Shown here piece by piece: positions 1 through 8,098 of a stretch of DNA of 20,882 nucleotides. The position numbers were made by a program, and so were the translations under genes. The first letter of the stretch is position 1; every line of letters begins with the position of its first letter. Source of the DNA: a virus; IMG/VR virus record IMGVR_UViG_3300009104_000145, positions 1-20,882 of that record; one strand, written 5' to 3'. Below the pieces are notes generated by a model. That model saw only the letters and a program-made list of their open reading frames with translations. It did not search any database and was not told the DNA's origin.

Positions 1-1
1 G

Positions 2-3000
2 GTGAATAAACCCCTAACAAAAGAAGGTGATCCGATTGCCACAAGAATTGACATTAAAACTTTTGTCAACAAAGGGGAGTATGTTGTGACTCTTCACAGC
101 AAACCTAAAGGGGGTGAGGTATTAGGGTATACTTCCGCTATCTGGATCACCCCATCAAAAGATGGGACTAAGGTAGAATTTTACACTGATCCCACACAGG
201 CAGTGAAGATAGCCTTGGATGAAAAATCCAAGTCAACCTTTGCTAGAATTTGGGGAGAGTCTAAGGGTAAGACACAAGAAGAAACACACGCCCAAGCCGA
301 GGCAATAATGAATGGGACTGCACCTGATGCTAATCAGTGGCAACAGGTACACATGAACCCGGAACGTGCATCTTATTTCTATGATATGGACGGCAATCCA
401 GTTGTTGAGGCAGATGAGGTGATACAGGTGGGCGGATTGGTTTATGCCAAAGGTGTGGAGACTACAACAATAGATGATAAAAGGTTTACTGCTAATTTAA
501 AAGAGCGGGGAGAAATTCAATTCGCTGAAGGTGCAGAACCTGAAGCGGCCCCGGAACCTACCCCAGAAGTACCACTTGGTGAGTCAATTAATCCTGAAGT
601 AACCAAGGCTATCACAGAAGCACACGGGAAGAAACCTAAGAAGAAAGATTCAATCTGGACAAAGACTAAGGAGGCAGCTGCAACCATTAAAGACCAGATG
701 ACAAGAGCGCATAAGCTGCTTGATCCTAAGAAGTTTGGAGCAACTACAGACTACCTCCGCTTGATGCAGGAAACAGGGTCATATGCTAAACATAAGGCAT
801 ATACAGATGTTTACTCTGTCATTGGAGAAATGAACAGCAAGGAGCAACTGGTGCTGTCCATGAACCTTATCCTCCCTGATATGCAAAAGGATATTGAGTC
901 AGGATTGCTTGACCCAAATGAGGGATTGCCATTTGGCTATCAGTCAGCTGAAGAGGTGCAGCAAGATTTAGAAAATTATAAAGCACAGGCAACCAAAATA
1001 AGTGAAGATCCTTCTACTGATACAGACATTAATGGATCAATAGAAAAACGCCAAGCGTTTATGGAGGAGTTGCGTGAGGAGTTGGTAGCCGAAGGATTAT
1101 TAAGGGAGGAACTATTAGAAGATGACCGTTACTTCCACCATCAGGTTTTGGAGTATCTCAACATGGAGGATGCTGGGTTTAAAACCTCCTTAGAAACCCC
1201 CGGCAGCCGGGTTACTAAACAGGGTTGGCAGAAAGCTAGGATTGGTAGTGCAAAAGATTATAATACAAAATATTTAGATTCGGAATTTGAAGTATTATCC
1301 CAAGCCCGTCAGCAGCTGGAGGCCAAGAGACTACTTGACAAGATACGGGCGGCTAATGATAAAGGAACTGATGCAAGGAAACTCCGAACCGAAATAAATA
1401 AAGAAAGAGAAGAGCAGGGATTAAAGAAGAAAAGTCTTGAGCAAGTAATAAAGGAAAATGAAGAGTTTGACGGGTATGTAATTTGGGAACCAAACGAAAA
1501 AGGCGCTTGGTATCATACCTACACGGTAGCTGATAAGGTTGCACAGAAAATATTAGAAGAAGGAGGAGCAGAAGTTTCCAAGGTAAGAGAGGCTTTTGTT
1601 AAAGGAGCAACTGAAAAGTGGGTGATCCCCAAAGAACTGGCGGAGACTTTAAATAAACCCGTAAAGAATGAGAATGAAGCTTTCCCTGTTGCTTGGTCAA
1701 GAAAAGGGATACGAGCATGGAAAGTGTGGACACTCCTCAATCCATTCAGGGTCTTCAGATATAACCTGAACAATATGTCAGGTGACTTGGATATATCTAT
1801 AGCGTATGCTCCGGGTATTTTAAAGTTTATGAAAAAGTCAGCTGTAGATTTATATAAAGAAAAGAAAACCCCGGCAGGAGAAACTGCGGATGAATTATCT
1901 CAAGGCAGGAAACGTGGCGTTATTGATAGTGGTTTTGTTGTGACTGAAGTGGATGATTTTAGTAAAATGTATGAAGGGTTGTTTGATCCAAAACCTTCCA
2001 ATACTCTTGAGAAATTAACAAAGGGTGGTAAGAATATCCCCAATATATTTAGGAAGGCAACCACTTACCGTGAGAATATTCTACGTCTTGCTGCGTGGAG
2101 ATATTTTAAGAAAAAGATTGCAGATAATCCAGACCAGAAAATATATGCTGCATCCAAGCAAACGGAGATTGACCAGATCAGGGAATTACAGAAAGATGAT
2201 GATGTGCGTGATGCTGAAGGTTTAACAGAAACTGACCACCAGATCGCAGCGAAGCTGGCCCGTGAATTAATTGGTGACTATGGAAACATATCCCACGCAG
2301 GACAGGCAATCCGTTCACACCTAATGCCGTTCTATTCTTGGATGGAAATTAATGCTCCACGATATATCCGCCTGATGCGGAACGCAAAGGCGGAGGGTAC
2401 GGATATAAAGGCACAGTTGGCCAAGGTAGCCTTAAAGCAAACAGCGTGGAAGGGTATGACATTAACTGCGAGAATGGCCTTCTTATCAACTATGGTTTCT
2501 GCATGGAACCATGCTATGTTCCCAGATGAAGAGGAAAAACTTTCTGAATTTGAGCGGGAGCAGCTGCACATTATTCTAGGTACATGGGATGGAGAGATAA
2601 AAACATTAAGGTTCCAAGGGGCATTCTCCGATTTTCTTTCATGGCTGTCCCTCCATGATGCCCCACAGGATATAGCCGATCTTATGAAAGGGAACAAAAG
2701 TGTTACTGACCAGATCGCAGAAATGGCAAAGGCTCCTGCATTAAAATTAGCAGCCGGGGTAAGTCCCCTGTTTAAAGTGCCAATGGAACAACTATCTGGT
2801 GAAAGCTATTGGCCAGACTTTCTTAACCCCCGTCCAATCAGGGATCGTTATGAACATTTAGCTAATGCTTTTTCTCTTGGGACAATCTACAAGACACTGG
2901 CCGGAAAACCAATGCGGGGGGATGAGTGGAGTAAACTTTTTATTAATTCAACTGACCCCGGTGAGTCTGCATACTACAAAAACTGGCAAAAGGTTAGGGA

Positions 3001-3343
3001 GTGGAGAGATAAGCTAGGCAAAGATGACGTAGGTGGGCATAAACCTTCTACTAAATCTAATGCTCTTTACTATTATAAACAAGCTATGAAGTATCAAGAT
3101 ATGGATGCTGCATGGAAATACTACCGCCAATATATTAACCTTTCCGGGGGAGTTACCAAGGATGGGAAGGTTCCCAAGAAAACATTAAAGAGTATCTCCC
3201 GCTCAATAAAAAGAGCCAATCCTAAATCACGAATCCCTTCTGGCACATGGAATGCATTCGTAAAGTCACTAAGCAAAGATGAGAGAAAGACTTGGAATGA
3301 AGGTATTCGCTGGTACAATACAATTTACAAGAAACGAAAATAA
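2..3343 (+). CDS. Large phage polyvalent / internal virion-type protein, probably 5'-truncated
   Basis: A 1113-residue reading frame runs from the first bases of the window to a TAA. The GTG at base 2 may not be the true start, because the N-terminal part reads like the inside of a domain and the window edge cuts the gene, so I treat it as partial. Residues about 180-240 are rich in Pro, Glu and Lys and look like a linker. Charged helical regions with coiled-coil character follow. Around residues 577-593 is a segment with LNPFRVFRYNLNNMSGD, and around 759-790 one with DYGNISHAGQ and HLMPFYSWMEINAPRY. These two segments resemble the LPD38-type domain of large phage polyvalent proteins. The C-terminus is basic. 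Such proteins are usually packaged in the virion and carried into the cell, or lie at the end of the structural module. The family call is from memory of motif shape, and no catalytic motif is evident. Confidence 0.7.
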   Translation: MNKPLTKEGDPIATRIDIKTFVNKGEYVVTLHSKPKGGEVLGYTSAIWITPSKDGTKVEFYTDPTQAVKIALDEKSKSTFARIWGESKGKTQEETHAQAEAIMNGTAPDANQWQQVHMNPERASYFYDMDGNPVVEADEVIQVGGLVYAKGVETTTIDDKRFTANLKERGEIQFAEGAEPEAAPEPTPEVPLGESINPEVTKAITEAHGKKPKKKDSIWTKTKEAAATIKDQMTRAHKLLDPKKFGATTDYLRLMQETGSYAKHKAYTDVYSVIGEMNSKEQLVLSMNLILPDMQKDIESGLLDPNEGLPFGYQSAEEVQQDLENYKAQATKISEDPSTDTDINGSIEKRQAFMEELREELVAEGLLREELLEDDRYFHHQVLEYLNMEDAGFKTSLETPGSRVTKQGWQKARIGSAKDYNTKYLDSEFEVLSQARQQLEAKRLLDKIRAANDKGTDARKLRTEINKEREEQGLKKKSLEQVIKENEEFDGYVIWEPNEKGAWYHTYTVADKVAQKILEEGGAEVSKVREAFVKGATEKWVIPKELAETLNKPVKNENEAFPVAWSRKGIRAWKVWTLLNPFRVFRYNLNNMSGDLDISIAYAPGILKFMKKSAVDLYKEKKTPAGETADELSQGRKRGVIDSGFVVTEVDDFSKMYEGLFDPKPSNTLEKLTKGGKNIPNIFRKATTYRENILRLAAWRYFKKKIADNPDQKIYAASKQTEIDQIRELQKDDDVRDAEGLTETDHQIAAKLARELIGDYGNISHAGQAIRSHLMPFYSWMEINAPRYIRLMRNAKAEGTDIKAQLAKVALKQTAWKGMTLTARMAFLSTMVSAWNHAMFPDEEEKLSEFEREQLHIILGTWDGEIKTLRFQGAFSDFLSWLSLHDAPQDIADLMKGNKSVTDQIAEMAKAPALKLAAGVSPLFKVPMEQLSGESYWPDFLNPRPIRDRYEHLANAFSLGTIYKTLAGKPMRGDEWSKLFINSTDPGESAYYKNWQKVREWRDKLGKDDVGGHKPSTKSNALYYYKQAMKYQDMDAAWKYYRQYINLSGGVTKDGKVPKKTLKSISRSIKRANPKSRIPSGTWNAFVKSLSKDERKTWNEGIRWYNTIYKKRK

Positions 3344-3346
3344 AAG

Positions 3347-3375
3347 TTGACAATTGTTTAAAATAAGATTAATCT
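3347..3375 (+). promoter_or_regulatory. Candidate sigma70-type promoter for the rightward early operon
   Basis: A perfect -35 hexamer TTGACA at 3347-3352 is followed after 17 bp by TAATCT at 3370-3375, which matches the -10 consensus at only 3 of 6 positions. It lies in the 74-bp gap between the large virion-type gene and the HTH gene that opens the next operon. The -35 overlaps the palindrome ACAATTGT (3350-3357), and CTAG repeats occur just downstream, so an operator here is possible. The weak -10 limits confidence. Confidence 0.45.
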
Positions 3376-3417
3376 GTTACCTAGAATGACAACTAGCTAA
3401 CTAGATAGAAACTTAAA

Positions 3418-3612
3418 ATGTCTCAGGAAAGGCAGACAGTCCCCGGTTGGCTCAAGTCCCCAGAGGTGGCTGCGATCTTAGGACTCACTGAATCACAATT
3501 CAGGCGTAGGCATAAAGAAATATCTTCCATTCAACTACATAAGAATGGCCCTCGCTTATTCAAGGAAACTGACGTTCTCAATTACGCTGAGAATATAAAC
3601 AGGGAGGAATGA
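3418..3612 (+). CDS. Small helix-turn-helix DNA-binding protein (excisionase/MerR-like)
   Basis: This 64-residue protein has a compact HTH layout. The segment WLKSPEVAAILGLTESQFRRR (residues about 11-31) reads as a helix-turn-helix, followed by a wing-like stretch with NGPRLFKETDVLNYAE. That arrangement is typical of excisionase or MerR-like helix_turn_helix_17 proteins, which recognise DNA as small regulators or recombination directionality factors. It is the first gene of a long rightward operon and follows a consensus TTGACA element, so an early regulator is the simplest reading. No integrase is visible nearby, so an excisionase role is not supported. The ribosome-binding site is weak, with no GGAGG upstream of the ATG. 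It overlaps the next gene. Confidence 0.7.
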   Translation: MSQERQTVPGWLKSPEVAAILGLTESQFRRRHKEISSIQLHKNGPRLFKETDVLNYAENINREE

Positions 3613-4211
3613 TGGGAAAAAAGGTAAATGGAGTTACCTTACTAAAATGTCGTGGATGTGGCAAAGAACTTTCGGGAAAGAGAAAAGCATTCTGTTCAAG
3701 AATTTGTTCCACTATCGAAAGAAAAGAAAAAGAAAGAATACGCTACCGTATTTATAATCCCCAATTAGAAAAAAGAAATTGCCTCAACTGCAATAAGAAA
3801 TACCAACCCACCCGTGAGAACCAAGGATGCTGTTGCCGTGAATGCCGCCGTGTCTATGGTCTTTTTCTTCAAAAGGAAAATTATAAAAAAAGGAAGCAGG
3901 AAAAATACTGGCAAAAAAAGTTCATCTCAACCCTCCCAAACTTAGAGACTCCCACAAGGGAGCCTTCTTCTTTTACTTCCAGTCCCCATCAGGATGCTAT
4001 TAACAACTTTATTTCCAAGGGCGGAAAAATAAAAGTCCTCCCTGATCAGCTTGATGGCCGCACACCCTCAGTAGGGGGTATAAACTCTATTAAAATTTGT
4101 AAACTTTTTCCCGGTGATAACGTGGATATTGCCGGACACTGGGAACCTTCAACGCTGCTTGGTTTTGGGTACGAAATAGACATTATGGATGATGATGAGT
4201 ATTTGCATTGA
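3612..4211 (+). CDS. Zinc-ribbon protein of unknown function
   Basis: The protein is about 199 residues. I prefer the ATG at 3612 over the one at 3609 because GGAGG at 3603-3607 is 4 nt from 3612 but only 1 nt from 3609. The N-terminal 90 residues hold two Cys clusters of zinc-ribbon form: CRGCGKE followed by CSRIC, then CLNCNKK followed by CCCREC. A very basic Lys-rich helix comes next. The C-terminal half has a short segment with IKVLPDQLDG and a final acidic tail. Zinc ribbons of this sort occur in phage HNH-type nucleases and DNA-binding proteins, but I see no HNH His/Asn residues here. It overlaps the resolvase gene downstream, which suggests translational coupling. The function is unknown; nucleic-acid binding is inferred. 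Confidence 0.75.
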   Translation: MGKKVNGVTLLKCRGCGKELSGKRKAFCSRICSTIERKEKERIRYRIYNPQLEKRNCLNCNKKYQPTRENQGCCCRECRRVYGLFLQKENYKKRKQEKYWQKKFISTLPNLETPTREPSSFTSSPHQDAINNFISKGGKIKVLPDQLDGRTPSVGGINSIKICKLFPGDNVDIAGHWEPSTLLGFGYEIDIMDDDEYLH

Positions 4212-4566
4212 CGCATCAATCGTACCCAAGCCTCGCATGACTAGGGCAGACCGTTGGAAGAAGCGGCCTTGTGTCCTGCGCTACTGGGATTTTGCAGATG
4301 TATTAAGGGCAGCAGCAGCTGCCCAGAACTTTGAGTTGGGAGATAGAATTAAAATAGAATTTCACATTGCAATGCCAAAGAGTTGGAGTAAAAAGAAACG
4401 CTCAGAGATGGAGGGCCGCCCGCATAAGAATAAACCTGACTTGGATAACTGTATAAAATCTTGTGCCGATATTTTAAAAAAAGAAGACAAGACTATTTAC
4501 GAAATAACTGCAACTAAATCTTGGTCACGGGAACCAAGGATTATAATATGGAACCAGTGGCAGTAG
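4189..4566 (+). CDS. rusA: RusA-like Holliday junction resolvase
   Basis: This protein of about 125 residues matches RusA in size and motif order. The N-terminus has VPKPRMTRADRW, the family's basic entry motif. The middle has HIAMPKSWSKKKR, and the catalytic segment NKPDLDNCIKSCADIL supplies Asp84, Asp86 and Asp94, with a further Asp at about 100. RusA is a homodimeric metal-dependent nuclease that cuts four-way junctions symmetrically, and in phages it resolves recombination or replication intermediates before packaging. The start is uncertain: three tandem ATGs occur at 4189, 4192 and 4195, and the last gives an N-terminus closest to other RusA proteins. The gene overlaps its neighbours on both sides, which places it in the recombination operon. 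Confidence 0.88.
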   Translation: MMMSICIDASIVPKPRMTRADRWKKRPCVLRYWDFADVLRAAAAAQNFELGDRIKIEFHIAMPKSWSKKKRSEMEGRPHKNKPDLDNCIKSCADILKKEDKTIYEITATKSWSREPRIIIWNQWQ

Positions 4567-4748
4567 ATATGTTAGTGACCGGGAACCATCGGCTTACTGC
4601 CGATGAACATCACGCTGTTGCGAAAGCAAGGCGTAAACGTATAGCCGCAGGGAAACAGGCTATTCAGATTAGAAAACGAATGGCCCGCTCCCTTGGGAGA
4701 CACCTTAATAAAAGTGACCAGAGAGAGAAAGGAACTGTATGGGAGTAG
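4548..4748 (+). CDS. Small basic protein of unknown function
   Basis: Sixty-six residues, starting at the ATG at 4548. AAGGA at 4536-4540 lies 7 nt upstream, a far better start than the in-frame TTG at 4521. The reading frame overlaps the end of the resolvase gene by 19 bp. The protein is helical and strongly basic in its second half (KARRKRIAAGKQ and IRKRMARSLGRH), which suggests nucleic-acid binding. I recognise no family. Its position between a resolvase and a recombination exonuclease suggests a DNA-metabolism accessory role, but this is only inference from context. Confidence 0.6.
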   Translation: MEPVAVDMLVTGNHRLTADEHHAVAKARRKRIAAGKQAIQIRKRMARSLGRHLNKSDQREKGTVWE

Positions 4749-4888
4749 AAGAGGAGGAGGCCGCTACAGAAGAGCGGAAAAACTACGAGTTACTAAAAAC
4801 AATCAAGAAGGCACAACAGGCAAGGAATAAAGCTGCCCGCCGTGCATTCTTTTCATGGTTAAAACAATTAATTGGGAGAGATAAATGA
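4739..4888 (+). CDS. Tiny ORF (49 aa) coupled to the exonuclease gene
   Basis: A 49-residue frame starts at ATG 4739, inside the end of the preceding gene, and stops at TGA 4886-4888, so it overlaps the start of the exonuclease gene in an ATGA arrangement. The sequence begins with an acidic stretch (GVEEEEAATEERK), continues with a basic helix (KKAQQARNKAARRA) and ends in FFSWLKQLIGRDK, which reads as an amphipathic helix. I recognise no family. The support is positional: it fills the gap exactly, with overlaps at both ends, as real genes do in this operon. Confidence 0.5.
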   Translation: MGVEEEEAATEERKNYELLKTIKKAQQARNKAARRAFFSWLKQLIGRDK

Positions 4889-5844
4889 GTTTTGCAAGTG
4901 TTCTGGAAGAAATTGAATTAAAGCATAAGATGAAAAAACCTGAACAGGATCAGTCACTGCGCTCACAAGGAGTGACAGGTTCTGATGCAGCTGCCTGTAT
5001 GAATTGTGATCCTTACAATACTCTTACCCAGAAGATTAAGGAGAAGCGGGGAGAATTAAACCCGGAAGACCTGTCTGGGAAAGAGGCCGTCACATGGGGC
5101 GTTATACATGAGCGTAACATAGCAAAAGAGTTTGGTAAACGGATGGGGTTTAAGGTGCAGATGGTGAGCCGCACGGTTAAATCTAAAAGCTGGCCCATTG
5201 CCCACGGGCATATTGATGCAAAGGTAGTGGGCAAGCCGTGGTTGGTGGAGATAAAGACAACACATGAATTTAAAGGTAAGGATTGGGGGGAGGAATTAAC
5301 AGACCACATCCCCCCTAATTACTATTATCAGGTATTGCACTATCTTTACTGCACGGGGTACGAGTTGGCTTATGTAGTTGTGCTGATTGGGGGGAATAAA
5401 ATGCGTGTCTATAAGGTAGACCGTGATGAGGATCGTATAGCTGAACTTGTACAGGCAGAGAAAAGATTTTGGGATATGGTTCAATCAGGTAAGCTTCCTG
5501 ACCCTATCTCTGAGGAAGAAGCATTACTTCAACACCCCGCTGCTGTTGAAGATTCTGCGCTCCTTGCGTCCCCACTAACCATTCAACTCCATGCTTCTAT
5601 TAGGCAAATAGATGATGAGATTAAAAGACTAAAGGGTGAGCGTGAAGAGAAGGTTACATTAATGATGGGCCACATGAAGGATCATTCACTGTTGGTAAAC
5701 TCAGTAGGTGAGGAGTTAGTTACATGGAAGAATTACACCCGCCGGAATAAAGATAAAAAGAAAATGGAGAATGCTTTGGCCCAGTATGAGGATGTTGCGA
5801 AGTACGAAGAGGTTACACACTATCGTACATTTAAGGTTATTTAA
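4885..5844 (+). CDS. YqaJ-type (lambda-exonuclease-like) viral recombinase nuclease
   Basis: This 319-residue protein has the full YqaJ/lambda-exonuclease pattern. GVTGSDAA at residues 29-36 is the substrate-end motif, WGVIHE at 71-76 follows, Asp111 lies in HGHIDAK, and VEIKTT at 121-126 gives the catalytic Glu122-X-Lys124. Gln149 in the YYYQV segment is the usual helix Gln. The fold is a PD-(D/E)XK nuclease that degrades one strand from double-strand ends, leaving 3' single strands for an annealing protein. A short coiled coil (about 235-255) and a basic C-terminal tail follow the nuclease core. GGGAGAG lies upstream of the ATG. The Sak4-like ATPase and the DUF669 protein two and three genes downstream make a recombination set. 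Confidence 0.9.
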   Translation: MSFASVLEEIELKHKMKKPEQDQSLRSQGVTGSDAAACMNCDPYNTLTQKIKEKRGELNPEDLSGKEAVTWGVIHERNIAKEFGKRMGFKVQMVSRTVKSKSWPIAHGHIDAKVVGKPWLVEIKTTHEFKGKDWGEELTDHIPPNYYYQVLHYLYCTGYELAYVVVLIGGNKMRVYKVDRDEDRIAELVQAEKRFWDMVQSGKLPDPISEEEALLQHPAAVEDSALLASPLTIQLHASIRQIDDEIKRLKGEREEKVTLMMGHMKDHSLLVNSVGEELVTWKNYTRRNKDKKKMENALAQYEDVAKYEEVTHYRTFKVI

Positions 5845-6321
5845 ATGGTTGAAGTAGTACTAAACCGCAATGAACAAAAACTGGCGGAATACCTAGCAAA
5901 GAAACGCTGGGACTTTAACAGGGGTAAGGGGACACCACACCTTTACTCCGGGCCTAAACCCACTGAGCAGACTGACGTTGAGGGAATGGCAGCTGAGTTA
6001 GCTTACTGTAAACTAATGAACCTGTATCCTGACTTAGAAACTGAACCTATAGTTCCACCAGTCTACGATTGTCTTAACAGGCGTGGAGTTAGGATTGATG
6101 TTAAAGCAACGCCACATAAAGACGGCCACTTGATAGCACCGTTATCAAAGGCCAAACGCCCGCCTGATAAATATGTATTAGTGGTAGGCAAAAGTCCCTC
6201 CTTTGCCATAGTGGGAGAGGTGTGGGCCGCTGAATTACTCAGCGAAAGAAACATAATGAACTTTGGGTATGGGCCGTGTTATGCCTTGCACCAAAGCCAA
6301 CTTAATCCCTTAACTCAATAG
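5845..6321 (+). CDS. Probable PD-(D/E)XK-type nuclease-like phage protein
   Basis: A 158-residue protein that begins at the base after the exonuclease stop codon. Residues 44-56 contain DVEGMAAELAYCK with Glu51 in a helix. Residues 81-90 read GVRIDVKATP, giving Asp85-Val-Lys87, and strands such as KYVLVVG follow. A helix Glu followed by a D-X-K strand is the signature of small PD-(D/E)XK-fold proteins. In phages, similar proteins occur near recombination genes with roles that are mostly undefined. I infer the nuclease fold from motif spacing only. It could be a catalytically inactive relative or a different alpha/beta protein. Confidence 0.65.
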   Translation: MVEVVLNRNEQKLAEYLAKKRWDFNRGKGTPHLYSGPKPTEQTDVEGMAAELAYCKLMNLYPDLETEPIVPPVYDCLNRRGVRIDVKATPHKDGHLIAPLSKAKRPPDKYVLVVGKSPSFAIVGEVWAAELLSERNIMNFGYGPCYALHQSQLNPLTQ

Positions 6322-6330
6322 AGAGAAAAT

Positions 6331-7113
6331 ATGGATTTTAAAATAGAAAAAGGTAAAGAAGCAAAGCCTTTGCGTGTCTGCATTTATGGATCAGATGGAT
6401 GTGGTAAATCGACATGGGCCAAGCACGGCCTCTTTCTTGATCTTGAAGGAGGACTAGGAGAAATTGACTGTCAATCTATTAATCTGGTTGACTCCACTTT
6501 TTCCGATGTGATGGATGCAGCAAGATATGTGTATTCCAACAAAAAAGATATAGGTACAGACACTCTGGTTATTGATAGCATCGATTGGCTGGAGAGAAAA
6601 ATATTTAATCAGGCTTGCAAAGATAACGGATGGTCAACCATTGAACAACCCGGTTACGGTAAGGGGTATGTTGTGGTTTTAAAATACTGGACGGAGTTTC
6701 TAAACTCGTTAGACCAACTCCGCACATTAGGTTTGAATATTGTTCTTATCTCTCACTCCGCCGTTGAACATTTCGATGATCCGATTGTTGATAATTCCTT
6801 TCACCGTCATAATCTTAAACTTAACAAACACTCAAGAGGGTTAATAGCTGAATGGTGTGATGTTCTGGGGTATGTCGCATCTGAGGTATTGACCACAGAA
6901 TCGTCAAAGAAATTTAGTACCCCCCAATACAAAGCTATATCAACTAATCGTAGGTTAATTTACTTCGGTGAACAACCTACGTTTGCGGCAAAGTCTCGTA
7001 TGACCTTGCCGGAAAGTCTCCCCTTGGATTGGGAGGCATTCATGTCCGCCGTGCAATCAGCACGGGCGGAAGGCATAACGCCAAAGAAGAAACAGGTAAC
7101 AACAGGTAAATAA
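6331..7113 (+). CDS. RecA-fold ATPase, Sak4/AAA_24-like single-strand annealing protein
   Basis: A 260-residue P-loop ATPase. Walker A is GSDGCGKST (residues 20-28) and Walker B is TDTLVIDS (about 76-83), followed by a sensor-like strand, LNIVLISHSA. This is the AAA_24 phage nucleotide-binding layout seen in Sak4-type proteins, which are RecA-core ATPases that help anneal or exchange single strands. The C-terminus is Lys-rich. AGAGAG sits upstream of the ATG. The neighbours fit: a 5'-3' type exonuclease upstream, and an SSB-like DUF669 protein starting 1 bp after this stop codon. In other phages Sak4 is commonly paired with its own SSB. A helicase-loader or packaging role is less likely. Confidence 0.85.
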   Translation: MDFKIEKGKEAKPLRVCIYGSDGCGKSTWAKHGLFLDLEGGLGEIDCQSINLVDSTFSDVMDAARYVYSNKKDIGTDTLVIDSIDWLERKIFNQACKDNGWSTIEQPGYGKGYVVVLKYWTEFLNSLDQLRTLGLNIVLISHSAVEHFDDPIVDNSFHRHNLKLNKHSRGLIAEWCDVLGYVASEVLTTESSKKFSTPQYKAISTNRRLIYFGEQPTFAAKSRMTLPESLPLDWEAFMSAVQSARAEGITPKKKQVTTGK

Positions 7114-7114
7114 A

Positions 7115-7567
7115 ATGGAACTAATGTTCGACTCCTCTGCCATTAAGGTAGAGACTAATGACTCGTTTGAACCACTGCCGGAGGGTGACTACCAAGTGAT
7201 TGTAGACCACTCAGAATTTCGTGAAACGAAAGCTGGCACTGGTAAATATCTTCACCTTGAACTGACCGTAATTGATGGGCCGGGAAAGGGGAGAAAGATT
7301 TTCGATAACCTTAATCTTGAAAACCCAAATGCAGCTGCGGTTGAGATTGCTCAACGTCAGCTGGCGGGGTTAGTACAGGCGTGTGGTAAGGTAAAGATAA
7401 CTGATTCATCTGAACTTCACAACACACCTGTTATAGCTAACCTAAAAGTGCGGCCCGCATCGAATGGATACGATGCTTCAAATGACGTTAGGTTTTATAA
7501 AAAAATACCTGACGCTGTATACACTCCAGAAACATCTGGGACACCAAAGGATGACATACCCTTTTAA
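7115..7567 (+). CDS. DUF669 phage protein, probable ssDNA-binding protein
   Basis: A 150-residue protein with the DUF669 pattern: an N-terminal FDSSAI segment, PLPEGDYQVIVDHSEF, then YLHLELTVIDGPGKGRKIFD with NLNL, and a central helix holding IAQRQLAGLVQACG. The C-terminus ends with acidic and aromatic residues (DDIPF), closely resembling the acidic protein-interaction tail of bacterial SSBs. DUF669 proteins sit beside Sak4-type ATPases in phage genomes and are thought to be OB-fold single-strand binders. The pairing here is direct, with a 1-bp gap from the ATPase gene. The SSB role is inferred from context and the tail. Confidence 0.85.
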   Translation: MELMFDSSAIKVETNDSFEPLPEGDYQVIVDHSEFRETKAGTGKYLHLELTVIDGPGKGRKIFDNLNLENPNAAAVEIAQRQLAGLVQACGKVKITDSSELHNTPVIANLKVRPASNGYDASNDVRFYKKIPDAVYTPETSGTPKDDIPF

Positions 7568-7719
7568 TGTCATTAGCAATGATATTCGCAACAACATATT
7601 TACTTGGTGTTGTTAGCGGTATTTTAGCCCTTGCCCTATTTAGTTATATCTATGTGGGGCGGGGCCACACAATCGTAATTAAAAGTGCAGATAAAAAAAT
7701 GCCTCTGGTGCGGGAGTGA
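7567..7719 (+). CDS. Small single-span membrane protein (50 aa)
   Basis: A 50-residue frame opens at an ATG overlapping the TAA of the DUF669 gene (TAATG). Residues about 4-30 (AMIFATTYLLGVVSGILALA and on to LFSYIYV) form one hydrophobic helix, followed by a short basic tail. It overlaps the HNH gene by 35 bp. No family is recognised. Small membrane proteins in phage early operons may have superinfection-exclusion or membrane-anchoring roles, but nothing here shows that. Confidence 0.55.
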   Translation: MSLAMIFATTYLLGVVSGILALALFSYIYVGRGHTIVIKSADKKMPLVRE

Positions 7720-8089
7720 TTACCACCCTAGAGGCGGGCAGCATAAGACACAAAAATATTGCTGCCGATCCTGCAAGGACAAGGCAGCATGGAAGCGCTT
7801 TGTCGATAGTGGGGATGTTCGCCGGAGGAAAGGGGGGTATAACCGTGTTACTTATATTAAAGCTTGGCTTAACCAAATGGATCAGACTGTAGCTTGTCAC
7901 TACTGCAACAAAAGACTCTCAGTGGAGGACAAGTGGGTGCTAGACCATAAGAACCCGCTCTCATCTTTTAAGACAGATGACAGGAAGGCTTTTTCTAATC
8001 CAGAGAACCTTACTATTTCTTGCCATAGCTGCAATGTCCTTAAATCGAATACCCCGTATGAGGAGTTTATAGAAAGTTTAAAGAAGTAA
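7685..8089 (+). CDS. HNH endonuclease with N-terminal zinc ribbon
   Basis: The 134-residue protein starts with GTG at 7685. Residues 6-30 make a zinc ribbon (CLWC, then CCRSC). The C-terminal half is a classic HNH domain: CHYC at 71-74, VLDHKNPLS at 85-93 with catalytic Asp87-His88, Asn108 in NPENLT, and CHSC at 113-116 for the structural zinc. HNH enzymes make metal-dependent cuts in DNA. In phages they act in packaging, as free-standing homing nucleases, or in host DNA breakdown. Here the gene lies between the SSB-like and primase genes, away from the terminase, so packaging seems less likely than a homing or early nuclease role. Confidence 0.85.
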   Translation: MQIKKCLWCGSDYHPRGGQHKTQKYCCRSCKDKAAWKRFVDSGDVRRRKGGYNRVTYIKAWLNQMDQTVACHYCNKRLSVEDKWVLDHKNPLSSFKTDDRKAFSNPENLTISCHSCNVLKSNTPYEEFIESLKK

Positions 8090-8098
8090 AGGAGAGAG

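Noticed and set aside
1353-1773. Minus-strand open frames within the large virion-type gene
   Set aside because: They overlap a long plus-strand gene throughout, have no Shine-Dalgarno or recognisable motif, and are out-of-frame shadows.
3347-3417. CTAG repeats and ACAATTGT palindrome as an attachment site
   Set aside because: No integrase or matching second copy is visible in the window, and a promoter or operator explains the position better.
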